DNA from: Caldimonas brevitalea
Lineage (GTDB): Bacteria; Pseudomonadota; Gammaproteobacteria; Burkholderiales; Burkholderiaceae_C
Length of the DNA: 64,000 nt
NCBI RefSeq assembly: GCF_001017435.1
Contig: NZ_CP011371.1
Location: forward strand, 5,208,001 to 5,272,000
Reading direction: 5' to 3'
Part shown: piece after piece, positions 20,830 to 29,553 of the stretch
Layout: the number at the start of each line of letters is the position of its first letter
Position numbering within the stretch: the first letter of the stretch is position 1
Notes under the pieces: model-generated
What the model was told of the DNA's origin: nothing
What the model saw: only the letters and a program-made list of their open reading frames with translations
Databases searched by the model: none
Made by a program: the position numbers and the translations under genes

Positions 20830-20838
20830 TGTATACAG
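20830..20838. promoter_or_regulatory. Second TGTATACAG site, uraH/GntR divergent promoter
   Basis: TGTATACAG, identical over nine bases to the core of the palindrome at 20381-20394, between the divergent starts of uraH (20747) and the GntR/FCD regulator (20884). Position and match suggest a shared operator and autoregulation. Confidence 0.5.
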
Positions 20839-20883
20839 TTTGCCGGACAACGCAACCGTCACGCGGACCCCACGCCTACTCTC

Positions 20884-21699
20884 ATGCCGGCCCGTTCCGA
20901 CCGTCCCGCACGCAGCAGCACCGCGTCCGCCGCCGGCAAGGCGCGGGCCCGCAACGGCACGGCGCAGCGGCAGGCCAACCCCACGCAACGTATCGTCGAG
21001 TCGATCACCACCGCCATCGTCGAGCGTCGCTTGATGCCCGGCACCAAGCTGGCCGAGCAGAAGATCGCCGACGTGTTCAAGGTCTCGCGCACCCTGGTGC
21101 GGCAAGCGCTCAACCAGCTCAGCCGCGACCGGCTGGTGACGCTGGAGCCGGCGCGCGGCGCTTTCGTCGCCCGGCCCAGCGTGGCCGAAGCACGGCAGGT
21201 GTTCGAGGTGCGTCGGCTGCTCGAGGCCGAGATGATCCGTCGGCTCGCAGCCCGCATCACCCCGGCCCAGGTGAGCGGGCTGCGCGAACATCTGCAGCGC
21301 GAGCAGGCCGCGGTGCAACGCACCGACGTGCCCGGCCGCACCCGGCTGCTGGCCGACTTCCACGTGGTGCTGGCCCGTCTGCTGGGCAACGACGTGCTGG
21401 CCGAGATGCTGCAAGACTTGTTGTCGCGCAGCTCGCTGATTTCGCTGATGTACCAATCGGCCCATTCCGCCGAACACTCTTTCGACGAGCATGTGGCGGT
21501 CGTCGACGCCCTCGAACGCCGCGACGCCAACGCGGCCGTGCGCTTGATGGAGCACCATCTGCACAACGTCGAGCGCAACCTGCAGCTCGATCCCCGTGTG
21601 CCCGACCTGCAAGCAGCCCTGGCACCACAGGCCGAACCGATCGACCCGACCTTCGAGCCCGTTGCGCCCAAGCGCCACCGCCGAGCCACACCAGCATGA
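20884..21699 (+). CDS. GntR-family regulator with FCD domain
   Basis: 271 residues: winged helix (TQRIVESITTAIVERRLMP through FKVSRTLVRQALNQL, residues 35-100) and an all-helical FCD ligand domain with metal-binding-type residues (DFHVVL, H in SAHSAEHSFDEHVAVV, EHHLHNVER). It is divergent from uraH/puuD and upstream of puuE with a 7-base gap, so it probably controls urate and allantoin catabolism; the ligand may be a ureido or purine intermediate, which is inference. The N-terminal 30 residues are Ser/Ala/Arg-rich. The ATG at 20884 is preferred because an earlier start would place the 20830 operator inside the gene. Confidence 0.85.
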   Translation: MPARSDRPARSSTASAAGKARARNGTAQRQANPTQRIVESITTAIVERRLMPGTKLAEQKIADVFKVSRTLVRQALNQLSRDRLVTLEPARGAFVARPSVAEARQVFEVRRLLEAEMIRRLAARITPAQVSGLREHLQREQAAVQRTDVPGRTRLLADFHVVLARLLGNDVLAEMLQDLLSRSSLISLMYQSAHSAEHSFDEHVAVVDALERRDANAAVRLMEHHLHNVERNLQLDPRVPDLQAALAPQAEPIDPTFEPVAPKRHRRATPA

Positions 21700-21706
21700 G
21701 GTCCCG

Positions 21707-22666
21707 ATGACACCCGCTGCGATGCCCCCTTACCCGCGTGACCTGATCGGCTACGGCGAACACCCTCCCCATGCCCGCTGGCCGGGTCAGGCGCGTATCG
21801 CCGTGCAGTTCGTGCTGAACTACGAAGAAGGCGCCGAGAACTCGGTGCTGCATGGCGACGCCGGCAGCGAACAGTTCTTGTCGGAGCTGTTCAACCCCGC
21901 GGCCTATCCGGCGCGCCACCTCAGCATGGAGTCGATCTACGAATACGGCTCGCGCGCGGGGGTCTGGCGCATCCTCAAAGAGTTCGAGAAGCGCGCGTTG
22001 CCGCTGACGGTGTTCGGCGTGTCGATGGCCCTGGCCCGCCACCCGGAACTGACCCAGGCCCTGGTCGAACTGGGGCACGAAATCGCGTGCCACGGCTGGC
22101 GCTGGGTGCACTACCAGAACGTCGACGAAAGCACCGAGCGCGAGCACCTGCAGCGCGGGGTCGAGGTCCTCGAGCAGCTGACCGGCGAGCGCCCGCTCGG
22201 CTGGTACACCGGCCGCGACAGTCCCAACACCCGGCGCCTGGTGGTCGAACACGGCGGCTTCGAGTACGACAGCGATTACTACGGCGACGACCTGCCTTTC
22301 TGGTTGCAGGTCCAGACGCGGGACGGTACGCTGGCCCCGCACCTGGTCGTGCCCTATACCCTCGATGCCAACGACATGCGGTTTTCGCTGCCGCAAGGTT
22401 ATGCCCATGGCGACGACTTCTACACCTATCTGCGCGACAGCTTCGACGTGCTGTACGCCGAAGGCGACGAGGCACCCAAGATGATGTCGATCGGCATGCA
22501 CTGTCGCCTGCTCGGTCGGCCGGGCCGCTTCAAGGCGCTGCTGAAGTTTCTCGATCACGTCGAGTCGCACGACAGGGTCTGGGTCACACGGCGCATCGAC
22601 ATCGCCCGCCATTGGCGCCAGACGCACCCCTACGACCCCGCCACCGCCTTCGTCTGGAGGGCCTGA
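21707..22666 (+). CDS. puuE: Allantoinase PuuE, polysaccharide-deacetylase type
   Basis: 319 residues. This cofactor-independent allantoinase opens allantoin to allantoate and belongs to the NodB-like deacetylase fold: RIAVQFVLNYEEGAENS, GSRAGVWRILKEFEKR, HEIACHGWRWVHYQNVD, GWYTGRDSPNTRRL and YDSDYYGDDLPFW are typical. The ATG at 21707 follows the regulator stop by 7 bases with GAGG just before it. Its stop overlaps the start of the uraD-amidohydrolase fusion (TGATG). Confidence 0.93.
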   Translation: MTPAAMPPYPRDLIGYGEHPPHARWPGQARIAVQFVLNYEEGAENSVLHGDAGSEQFLSELFNPAAYPARHLSMESIYEYGSRAGVWRILKEFEKRALPLTVFGVSMALARHPELTQALVELGHEIACHGWRWVHYQNVDESTEREHLQRGVEVLEQLTGERPLGWYTGRDSPNTRRLVVEHGGFEYDSDYYGDDLPFWLQVQTRDGTLAPHLVVPYTLDANDMRFSLPQGYAHGDDFYTYLRDSFDVLYAEGDEAPKMMSIGMHCRLLGRPGRFKALLKFLDHVESHDRVWVTRRIDIARHWRQTHPYDPATAFVWRA

Positions 22667-24495
22667 TGACGACCACAACGCTCTCGCTCGCCCAGCTCAA
22701 CGCCGCCGACGAAGCCGGCTTCGTCGCGTTGCTCGACGGCATCTATGAACACTCACCGTGGGTGGCCGCGGCGGCCTGGCCACGGCGGCCGTACAGGACG
22801 CTGGCACAGCTGAAGCGGTCGCTGGTGCAGGCAGTGCGCGACGCCGGGCGCGAGCGCCAGCTGCAGCTGCTGCGGGCCCACCCCGAGCTGGCCGGCAAGG
22901 CCGCGGTGGCCGGCCAGCTGACGGCCGAATCGACCGACGAGCAGGCGCGTGCCGGCCTCGGCCACTGCAGCCCGGCCGAGTTCGGCACACTGCAGCGGCT
23001 CAACGTCGGCTACAACACCAGGTTCGGCTGGCCGTTCATCCTCGCGGTGCGCGGGCCGCGCGGCACGGGCTTGAGCCGCAGCGAGATCATCTCCACCTTC
23101 GAACGCCGGCTCGATGGCAGCGTGGAGTTCGAGTTCGCCGAGTGCTTGCGCAACGTCCACCGCATCGCCGAGTTGCGGCTGAACGAGCGTTTCGGTTTCG
23201 TGCCCGAACAGGGCAACCAGGTGTGGGACTGGGCCGAGCAGCTGGCCGTCCACAGCGACCCCGGCTATGCCGAGCACGGGCAGCTGACCGTCACCTATCT
23301 CACCGGGGCCCACCGCGCCTGCGCGGCACAGCTGTGCGAGTGGATGCGGGCTTGCGGCTTCGACGAGGTGGGCATCGATGCCGTCGGCAACGTGGTCGGG
23401 ATGTACTTCGGCACCGCAGAAACGGAGACACGCGGGCCGCGGTTGCTCACCGGGTCGCACTACGACACGGTGCGCAACGCGGGCAAGTACGACGGTCGCC
23501 TCGGCATCCTGGTGCCGATGGCCTGCGTCGCGTCACTGCGCCGGGCCGGCCGCCGTTTACCGTTCGACCTCGAGGTGATCGGCTTCGCCGAGGAGGAAGG
23601 TCAGCGCTACAAGGCCACCTTCCTCGGCTCCGGCGCCCTGGTCGGTGCCTTCGACCCCGCATGGCTCAACCAGGTCGACGCCAGCGGTGTGACGATGCAC
23701 GCCGCGATGCAGGCCGCGGGCCTCGCCATCGCCGACGTCCCCGAGCTCGAGCGCCAGCCCGAGGACTACCTGGGTTTTGTCGAAGTCCACATCGAGCAGG
23801 GCCCGGTGCTCAACGAACTCGATCTGCCGCTGGGCGTGGTCACCTCGATCAACGGCGGCGTGCGCCTGGTGTGCGAGGCGATCGGTACCGCCAGCCATGC
23901 CGGCACCACGCCGATGGACCGCCGCCGCGACGCCGCAACGGCGGTGGCCGAACTGGCGCTGTATGTCGAGCAGCGGGCAGCACGCGACGGCGATTCGGTC
24001 GGCACCATCGGCGTTTGGGACGTGCCCGGTGGCTCGATCAACGTCGTGCCCGGCCGCTGCCGCTTCAGCCTGGACCTGCGCGCGCCCACCGACCTGCAAC
24101 GCGACCGCCTGCTGGACGACGTGATCGCCGAGGCCGATCGCATCTTTGAGCGGCGGGGCATTGTCTGGCAACACGAGACCGTGATGCGGGCCGCGGCGGC
24201 CCCGAGCGACCCGGCCTGGCAGGCACGCTGGGAGGCGGCCGTCGCCGCGCTCGGCTTGCCCGTGCACCGCCTGCCCAGCGGTGCCGGCCACGACGCGATG
24301 AAGTTGCACGAGCGGATGCCGCAGGCGATGCTGTTCGTGCGGGGCGGCAACGGCGGCATCAGCCACAACCCGCTCGAAACCATCACCAACGACGACGCGC
24401 AGCTGTGCGTCGACGCCCTTGCGCAGCTGCTCGACCAGCTGGCGCTCGTGTCCTCCACCCGCCCCACCTCGGAGGCCCGGCATGCAGCCACATGA
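22666..24495 (+). CDS. Fusion of OHCU decarboxylase (UraD) and allantoate amidohydrolase (AllC-like)
   Basis: 609 residues. Residues 1-170 are UraD (RAHPELAGKAA, ESTDEQARAGL, YNTRFGWPFILAVRG), forming S-allantoin from OHCU. Residues 185-590 are an M20-type allantoate amidohydrolase: TGSHYDTVRNAGKYDGRLGI, FAEEEGQRYKATFLGS, EVHIEQGPVL and GGISHNPLE supply the metal ligands. One polypeptide therefore carries steps before and after PuuE, whose gene overlaps its start by one base. Nothing in the join suggests a sequencing frameshift: the frame is continuous, with a short linker near residue 175. Confidence 0.92.
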   Translation: MTTTTLSLAQLNAADEAGFVALLDGIYEHSPWVAAAAWPRRPYRTLAQLKRSLVQAVRDAGRERQLQLLRAHPELAGKAAVAGQLTAESTDEQARAGLGHCSPAEFGTLQRLNVGYNTRFGWPFILAVRGPRGTGLSRSEIISTFERRLDGSVEFEFAECLRNVHRIAELRLNERFGFVPEQGNQVWDWAEQLAVHSDPGYAEHGQLTVTYLTGAHRACAAQLCEWMRACGFDEVGIDAVGNVVGMYFGTAETETRGPRLLTGSHYDTVRNAGKYDGRLGILVPMACVASLRRAGRRLPFDLEVIGFAEEEGQRYKATFLGSGALVGAFDPAWLNQVDASGVTMHAAMQAAGLAIADVPELERQPEDYLGFVEVHIEQGPVLNELDLPLGVVTSINGGVRLVCEAIGTASHAGTTPMDRRRDAATAVAELALYVEQRAARDGDSVGTIGVWDVPGGSINVVPGRCRFSLDLRAPTDLQRDRLLDDVIAEADRIFERRGIVWQHETVMRAAAAPSDPAWQARWEAAVAALGLPVHRLPSGAGHDAMKLHERMPQAMLFVRGGNGGISHNPLETITNDDAQLCVDALAQLLDQLALVSSTRPTSEARHAAT

Positions 24496-25705
24496 CCAAC
24501 TCGACGCCTGGGTCGACGCGCATTTCGACGAGCAGGTGCGCTTTCTGCAAGAGGTGGTGCGTGTGCCCACCGACACCCCCCCGGGCCACAACGCCCCCCA
24601 TGCGCGGCGCACCGCCGAGTTGCTCGCGCGCATGGGCTTCGAGGCCGAACAGCATGTGGTGCCGGAAGAGCGCGTGCGCGAGGCCGGGCTCACCTCGATC
24701 ATCAACCTGGTGGTGCGCCGCCCCTACGGCGCCGGCCCCACCATCGCCCTCAACGCCCACGGCGACGTGGTACCGCCCGGCGAAGGCTGGACCCGTGACC
24801 CCTATGGCGGGCAGATCGAAGACGGCCGGCTCTATGGCCGCGCCGCCGCCGTCAGCAAGAGCGACTTCGCCACCTATACCTTCGCGGTGCGGGCGCTCGA
24901 ATCGTTGGGGCTGCCGCTGCAGGGGGGCGTCGAGCTGCATTTCACCTACGACGAAGAGTTCGGCGGCGCACTGGGCCCCGGCTGGTTGTTGAGCCACGGC
25001 ATCACGCGACCCGATCTGCTGATCGCGGCGGGTTTCAGCTACGAAATCGTCACGGCGCACAACGGTTGTCTGCAGCTCGAGGTGACCGTGCACGGCCGCA
25101 TGGCCCATGCCGCGATACCGGACACCGGTGTCGACGCATTGCAGGCCGCAGTGCAGCTGCTGGCTGCGCTCTATGCGCGCAACGCGGCCTACCGGCAGGT
25201 GGTGTCGCAGGTGCGCGGCATCGAACATCCCTCGTTGAACGTCGGACGTATCGAAGGCGGCACCAACACCAACGTCGTGCCCGGCAAGGTGGTGTTCAAG
25301 CTCGACCGGCGCATGATCCCGGAAGAAGACCCGGCCGAGGTCGAGACCGAGCTGCGACGGGTCATCGCCGACGCCACCGCGGCGATCCCCGACATCAGCG
25401 TCGAGATCCGCCGTTTGCTGCTGGCGCGCGCGCTGCAGCCGCTGCCCGGCAACGCCTCGCTGGTGCACGCCTTGCAGCGCCACGGCGAACGCATCTTCGG
25501 CGAACCGATCCCGACCATGGGCAGCCCGCTCTACACCGATGTGCGCCTCTACAGCGAGCGCGGCATCCCGGCCGTCATCTATGGCGCCGGGCCGCACACG
25601 GTGTTCGAGTCGAACGCCAAGCGGGCCGACGAACACCTGGTGCTCGAGGATCTGCGCGGTGCCACCAAGGTGGTGGCCCGTACGTTGTTCGATTTGCTGC
25701 ACTAG
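24482..25705 (+). CDS. M20-family metallopeptidase homologue, substrate unknown
   Basis: 407 residues with the M20 fold: ALNAHGDVVPPGEGWTRDP, HFTYDEEFGG and a dimerisation domain (EVTVHGRMAHAAIPDTGVDAL). Several canonical metal ligands look altered: the bridging Asp of RGAxDxK is replaced in YGRAAAVSKSDF, and the final His lies where the protein has AKRADEH. It overlaps the 3' end of the uraD-amidohydrolase gene by 14 bases, so it is in the urate operon. A role in a late ureido step is plausible but unproven. Confidence 0.75.
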   Translation: MQPHDQLDAWVDAHFDEQVRFLQEVVRVPTDTPPGHNAPHARRTAELLARMGFEAEQHVVPEERVREAGLTSIINLVVRRPYGAGPTIALNAHGDVVPPGEGWTRDPYGGQIEDGRLYGRAAAVSKSDFATYTFAVRALESLGLPLQGGVELHFTYDEEFGGALGPGWLLSHGITRPDLLIAAGFSYEIVTAHNGCLQLEVTVHGRMAHAAIPDTGVDALQAAVQLLAALYARNAAYRQVVSQVRGIEHPSLNVGRIEGGTNTNVVPGKVVFKLDRRMIPEEDPAEVETELRRVIADATAAIPDISVEIRRLLLARALQPLPGNASLVHALQRHGERIFGEPIPTMGSPLYTDVRLYSERGIPAVIYGAGPHTVFESNAKRADEHLVLEDLRGATKVVARTLFDLLH

Positions 25706-25872
25706 GGTGCGGAACGCGTCAGTGGGAACGGGCCGGCGCCGATGCCCGGCGGCGCCTTGACTCCCGCAAGGGCGTTGCCTAGATTGCTTGCTCGTCATGC
25801 GATCTTGTGTCGACAGACGCAGGACTCGCAGGAACAGGCCGGCGTCCTCCTTGTCTGGCAGCGAAGCCCCCC

Positions 25873-28476
25873 ATGCACTTCGAATCGAAGTCCGAGGCCC
25901 CTCCCGTCGGAGACCACGACCGAGCCGGTTGGCAGCGGATGAAGCGGATGCTGGGCGAGGCCCTGACGCTATCGCCTTCGCAACGCCGCGTCTTCGTTGC
26001 CCGCCTGGCGGCCCACAACTCGACGCTGGCCGAGGATCTACGTTCACTGTTGGACGCGGCGGCCGCCAGCCGCACCCTGCTCGACCAGCCCGCGGCGACG
26101 GTCGACCGGGTCGAAAACGTTCGACGCATCGGCCAGCAGCTCGGTCCATACCGCATCGTGGCGTTGATCGACCGCGGCGGCATGGGCGAGGTCTACCGTG
26201 CCGAGCGGTTCGACGGCCAGTACGAGCAGCAGGTTGCGATCAAGCTGTTGCGTGACAGCGTCGACCGTGAACATGCCGTCTCGCGCTTTCAAATCGAGCG
26301 CCAGATTCTGGCCAGCCTCGACCACCCCCATCTCGCGAAAATATTCGACGGCGGCGTCACCGAGGATGGCCAACCCTACTTCGTGATGGAGCTGGTCAAT
26401 GGCGAGCCGATCGACCTCTACGCCCAGCGTCGGAGGTTATCGATCGAGGAGCGTTTGCGACTGTTCCGAACCGTGTGCGCAGTGGTTCACCATGCGCACG
26501 GAAAAGGGGTGATACACCGAGACCTGAAGCCGAGCAACATTTTGGTGACCGACGACGGGGTGGTCAAACTGCTGGATTTCGGCATCGCCAAACGGCTTGC
26601 GCCAACCGACCATCCCAAGCGCACCAGCACCTCGACTGCGCAAGGCATCCTGACGCTGGCTTACTCCAGCCCGGAGCAAGTGCAAGGCCGGGAGGTCGGC
26701 CCGGCCAGCGACGTCTATTCGCTCGGCGTGGTGCTCTACCGGCTTTTGAGCGGCAGTTCACCCTACCTGGCAGCCCAGACCAACAGCGATTACGAGCTGG
26801 CGAAGGCCATCTGCGACGAGGAGCCGACGCGCCCTAGCAAAGCCGTCTCCGACCGTGAACTGAGAGCACGGTTGGCGGGCGACCTCGACGCGGTGGTGCT
26901 GAAGGCCTTGCGCAAGGACCCGGCGCTGCGCTATGCCAGTGCCGAGCAGTTGGCCGACGACGTTCTTCGGCATCTGGAGAAGTTGCCGGTGTACGCGCGC
27001 AGCGGCGCGTGGACCTACCGAACCGGGCGTTTCGTGCTGCGCCATCGGTTCGCGGTGGCGGCGGTGCTGATCGCCAATCTGGCGATGGTGGGCGGCCTTA
27101 CCTTTGCCACCTATCAGGCTTACGTGGCACATCGCGAGCGCGAGCGTGCAGAGCGTCATTTCGGCAGCGTGCGTGAACTGGCCAACGTGTTCATCTTCGA
27201 CATCCACGACGCCATCCGCGATCTACCCGGTGCGACTGCGGCTCGTCGCATGGTCGTGGAGAAGGCGTTGGCGTATCTGCAAAAGCTGAGGCAGGACGCG
27301 GGTGCCGACGCGAAGCTGCTGCTTGAAGTGGCCGCCGGATATCGCAGGGTCGCCGATGTGCAAAGTGCCGGCGGCGAACCGAACCAGGGCGATCCGAAGG
27401 GGGCCCTGTCCAACTACGGGAACGCGCGGGTCCTGCTCGAGTCGCTGATCGCCTCCCCTCGCGATCGCGGCGCCGACCTGCACGCGACACAGCGGGCGCT
27501 GGCGCAGGTCTGCGAGTACGAGGGCACGCTGTTGCGGGCGTTTGGCAAGTTCAACGAGGCCGATGCCATCTATCGCAAGGGCTTGTCGGTGAGCCACGAT
27601 CTGACCGACGCGGACCCTTCTCACGAGAACCAGTTACAGCTCGCGAAGCTGTATTCGAGACAAAGTTATCTCAAGTTGCTTGCAGGCGATCGCGACGCCT
27701 ACCTCACCACGTCCGACACCGCCATCCGCTTGTTTCAGGCGGCCGTCGAACGCGACCCTGCCGACGTCACCCCTGCCGCCTTCTTGGCCGGCGCTTATGC
27801 CACCCGCGGCGAGTACTTCACCGACACCCAGGCCTTTCAGGAAGCCATCGCATATCACCGCAAGAGCTTGGCCATCCTAGAGCGGTTGCATCGACTGAAC
27901 CCTGATCGTCTGAGTTTTCTCAACCAACTCGCCGTGGCGCATCTCAACTTGGGTCACGTGTTCTGGAGCTTGGGCGACGTCCGGCAAGCTTTGCACGAAA
28001 GCCGACAGGCGATCGACCTGCATGCGTCCATGCTGGCCAAAGACCCTGGCGCGGTCAACGTCCGGATCGGTCTCGCCATCGCGACCGACAACACCAGTGA
28101 ACCGCTGCTTCACCAGGGCGACGTCGCGGGCGCCATCAAGGCCGCGCGCACCGCCATCTCGCTGATCGACGACCTGCCCGAAGGCGCCCGCATGGACTTG
28201 TCCGCCCGAACGTGCAAAGTCAGCGCTCATCTCAACCTCGGCCTGGCCCTGGAGGCACGCGCTAGGAGCCCGGGCGGCAGCGCTGCGGCGGCGGATCGCG
28301 ATCACCAGGAGGCCTGCGTGAACCAGCAGGCTGCGCTCGATCTCTTGCAGGAACTCCCACACGCGGCAAGGACCAAGCCGGGACGGATGTCCTGGGAACC
28401 TCAGGTGCGTGAGGCGCTTCAGCATTGCACGGGGGGGCAGAACCGGTCCTCACCCAACCCGGCGCATGCCCCTTGA
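25873..28476 (+). CDS. Membrane Ser/Thr protein kinase with TPR sensor domain
   Basis: 867 residues. After about 90 residues lies a Hanks-type kinase: glycine loop DRGGMGEVY, VAIKLL lysine, HRDLKPSN (about residue 215), DFGIAK and YSSPEQVQG. A single membrane helix follows near residues 392-418 (VAAVLIANLAMVGGLTFA). The C-terminal half is tetratricopeptide-like helical repeats (for example AIAYHRKSLAILERL and NLGHVFWSLGDVRQALHES). Relatives often sit beside an ECF sigma factor gene; none is visible here. The start is uncertain, with no good ribosome site at 25873 and an in-frame GTG at 25807. Confidence 0.85.
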   Translation: MHFESKSEAPPVGDHDRAGWQRMKRMLGEALTLSPSQRRVFVARLAAHNSTLAEDLRSLLDAAAASRTLLDQPAATVDRVENVRRIGQQLGPYRIVALIDRGGMGEVYRAERFDGQYEQQVAIKLLRDSVDREHAVSRFQIERQILASLDHPHLAKIFDGGVTEDGQPYFVMELVNGEPIDLYAQRRRLSIEERLRLFRTVCAVVHHAHGKGVIHRDLKPSNILVTDDGVVKLLDFGIAKRLAPTDHPKRTSTSTAQGILTLAYSSPEQVQGREVGPASDVYSLGVVLYRLLSGSSPYLAAQTNSDYELAKAICDEEPTRPSKAVSDRELRARLAGDLDAVVLKALRKDPALRYASAEQLADDVLRHLEKLPVYARSGAWTYRTGRFVLRHRFAVAAVLIANLAMVGGLTFATYQAYVAHRERERAERHFGSVRELANVFIFDIHDAIRDLPGATAARRMVVEKALAYLQKLRQDAGADAKLLLEVAAGYRRVADVQSAGGEPNQGDPKGALSNYGNARVLLESLIASPRDRGADLHATQRALAQVCEYEGTLLRAFGKFNEADAIYRKGLSVSHDLTDADPSHENQLQLAKLYSRQSYLKLLAGDRDAYLTTSDTAIRLFQAAVERDPADVTPAAFLAGAYATRGEYFTDTQAFQEAIAYHRKSLAILERLHRLNPDRLSFLNQLAVAHLNLGHVFWSLGDVRQALHESRQAIDLHASMLAKDPGAVNVRIGLAIATDNTSEPLLHQGDVAGAIKAARTAISLIDDLPEGARMDLSARTCKVSAHLNLGLALEARARSPGGSAAAADRDHQEACVNQQAALDLLQELPHAARTKPGRMSWEPQVREALQHCTGGQNRSSPNPAHAP

Positions 28477-28503
28477 GGCGCCACGAGGAGCCCTCCTGCC
28501 CTG

Positions 28504-29463
28504 TCATTTGCCCAGTTCGAACCCGCCCCGACGGCCGCCCCACGCGTCATGCCCGCCGTCACCGCCAGAACCACCCGTGAGGCGCCGTGCGGGCGCCGAG
28601 CCCGGCCAGGGCGCCAGCAGCCGGGCAGCGGGCCCCCATCCAGAGTGCAGCGTCCACCACAACACGGCCAGGCCGAGTGCGAAGGCACTGACCAAGCCCA
28701 ACAGGCCGGCTGCGTCCGGGCCGATGCCGAGGTCTAGCGGCCACCAGCGCGCCACGCCTCGCACCACCACCGACGCCAGCACCGCCACGCCCAGGCAGAC
28801 GCCGAACACCGTGCCGAGCAGGGTGGCGATCAGCCGTGCCGGCGAGGGGGCGATCGAGCCGGCCTCGCGCTGACCGGCCTGCGCCCAGCGCACCATCAGA
28901 AAGAAATAGGCCGGCAGCAGGAACAGGCCACACGCCAGCAAGCTGCGGTTCACGCCGCTCCCGAGAAAGCCCAGCAGGGCCTGCAGCAGCGTCGAGGGCG
29001 TTGCGCCGGCACCTGGCGTCCAGGCGGGCGCCCCTGGCCACGCGCCGCGGTCGTACAAGAAGCGGTCGTAGCCCAGGCCGTCCCAGCCGTGCACCAGCAC
29101 GACAAACATGCCGAGGTAGCCGACCATCCAGTTCAGGTGCGTCGCCCGCGCACGACGCCGCCGAATCAACCACGCGCCCACGGCGAACCCTAGTGCGCCC
29201 TGGCTCACATTGGTGATGCCGAAGGCCAGCACGAGCAGCGGTGGCAAGGCCATGAAGCTCTCCGCCACCTGCATCGTCTCCCAGCTCGGATGCCGCAACA
29301 GCAAATACATCCCGGTCGGCGCCCACACCAGCGCGAGAAACAGCAGGGTCTGCGAGAAATAGCGGCTGTCGAGCGGGCTCGCCGTCTTTTGCAGCTGCGG
29401 CCCGGCCGCCATCGCGAGGCTGGCGCCCAGCCCCCAGGCCCAGAACACGTCTACTTGCACCAT
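28504..29463 (-). CDS. Multi-pass membrane protein of unknown function
   Basis: 319 residues with seven or eight predicted membrane helices, for example VFWAWGLGASLAMAA, TLLFLALVWAPTGMYLLL, LLVLAFGITNVSQGALGF, NWMVGYLGMFVVLVHGWDG and LLACGLFLLPAYFFLM, ending in a Gly-rich tail. I do not recognise a family. GGGAG lies about 7 bases before the ATG. It is divergent from an AraC regulator 90 bases away, which may control it, and convergent with the TPR kinase. Confidence 0.75.
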   Translation of the reverse strand: MVQVDVFWAWGLGASLAMAAGPQLQKTASPLDSRYFSQTLLFLALVWAPTGMYLLLRHPSWETMQVAESFMALPPLLVLAFGITNVSQGALGFAVGAWLIRRRRARATHLNWMVGYLGMFVVLVHGWDGLGYDRFLYDRGAWPGAPAWTPGAGATPSTLLQALLGFLGSGVNRSLLACGLFLLPAYFFLMVRWAQAGQREAGSIAPSPARLIATLLGTVFGVCLGVAVLASVVVRGVARWWPLDLGIGPDAAGLLGLVSAFALGLAVLWWTLHSGWGPAARLLAPWPGSAPARRLTGGSGGDGGHDAWGGRRGGFELGK

Positions 29464-29553
29464 CTCGAGCTCCCGGTCGTCTGTGCCGATGGCGCCGATT
29501 CTTGGGTCGCATGAGGCTGGCGCGTGAGGGGTGCGCGCGCCAGAATACTTGTC

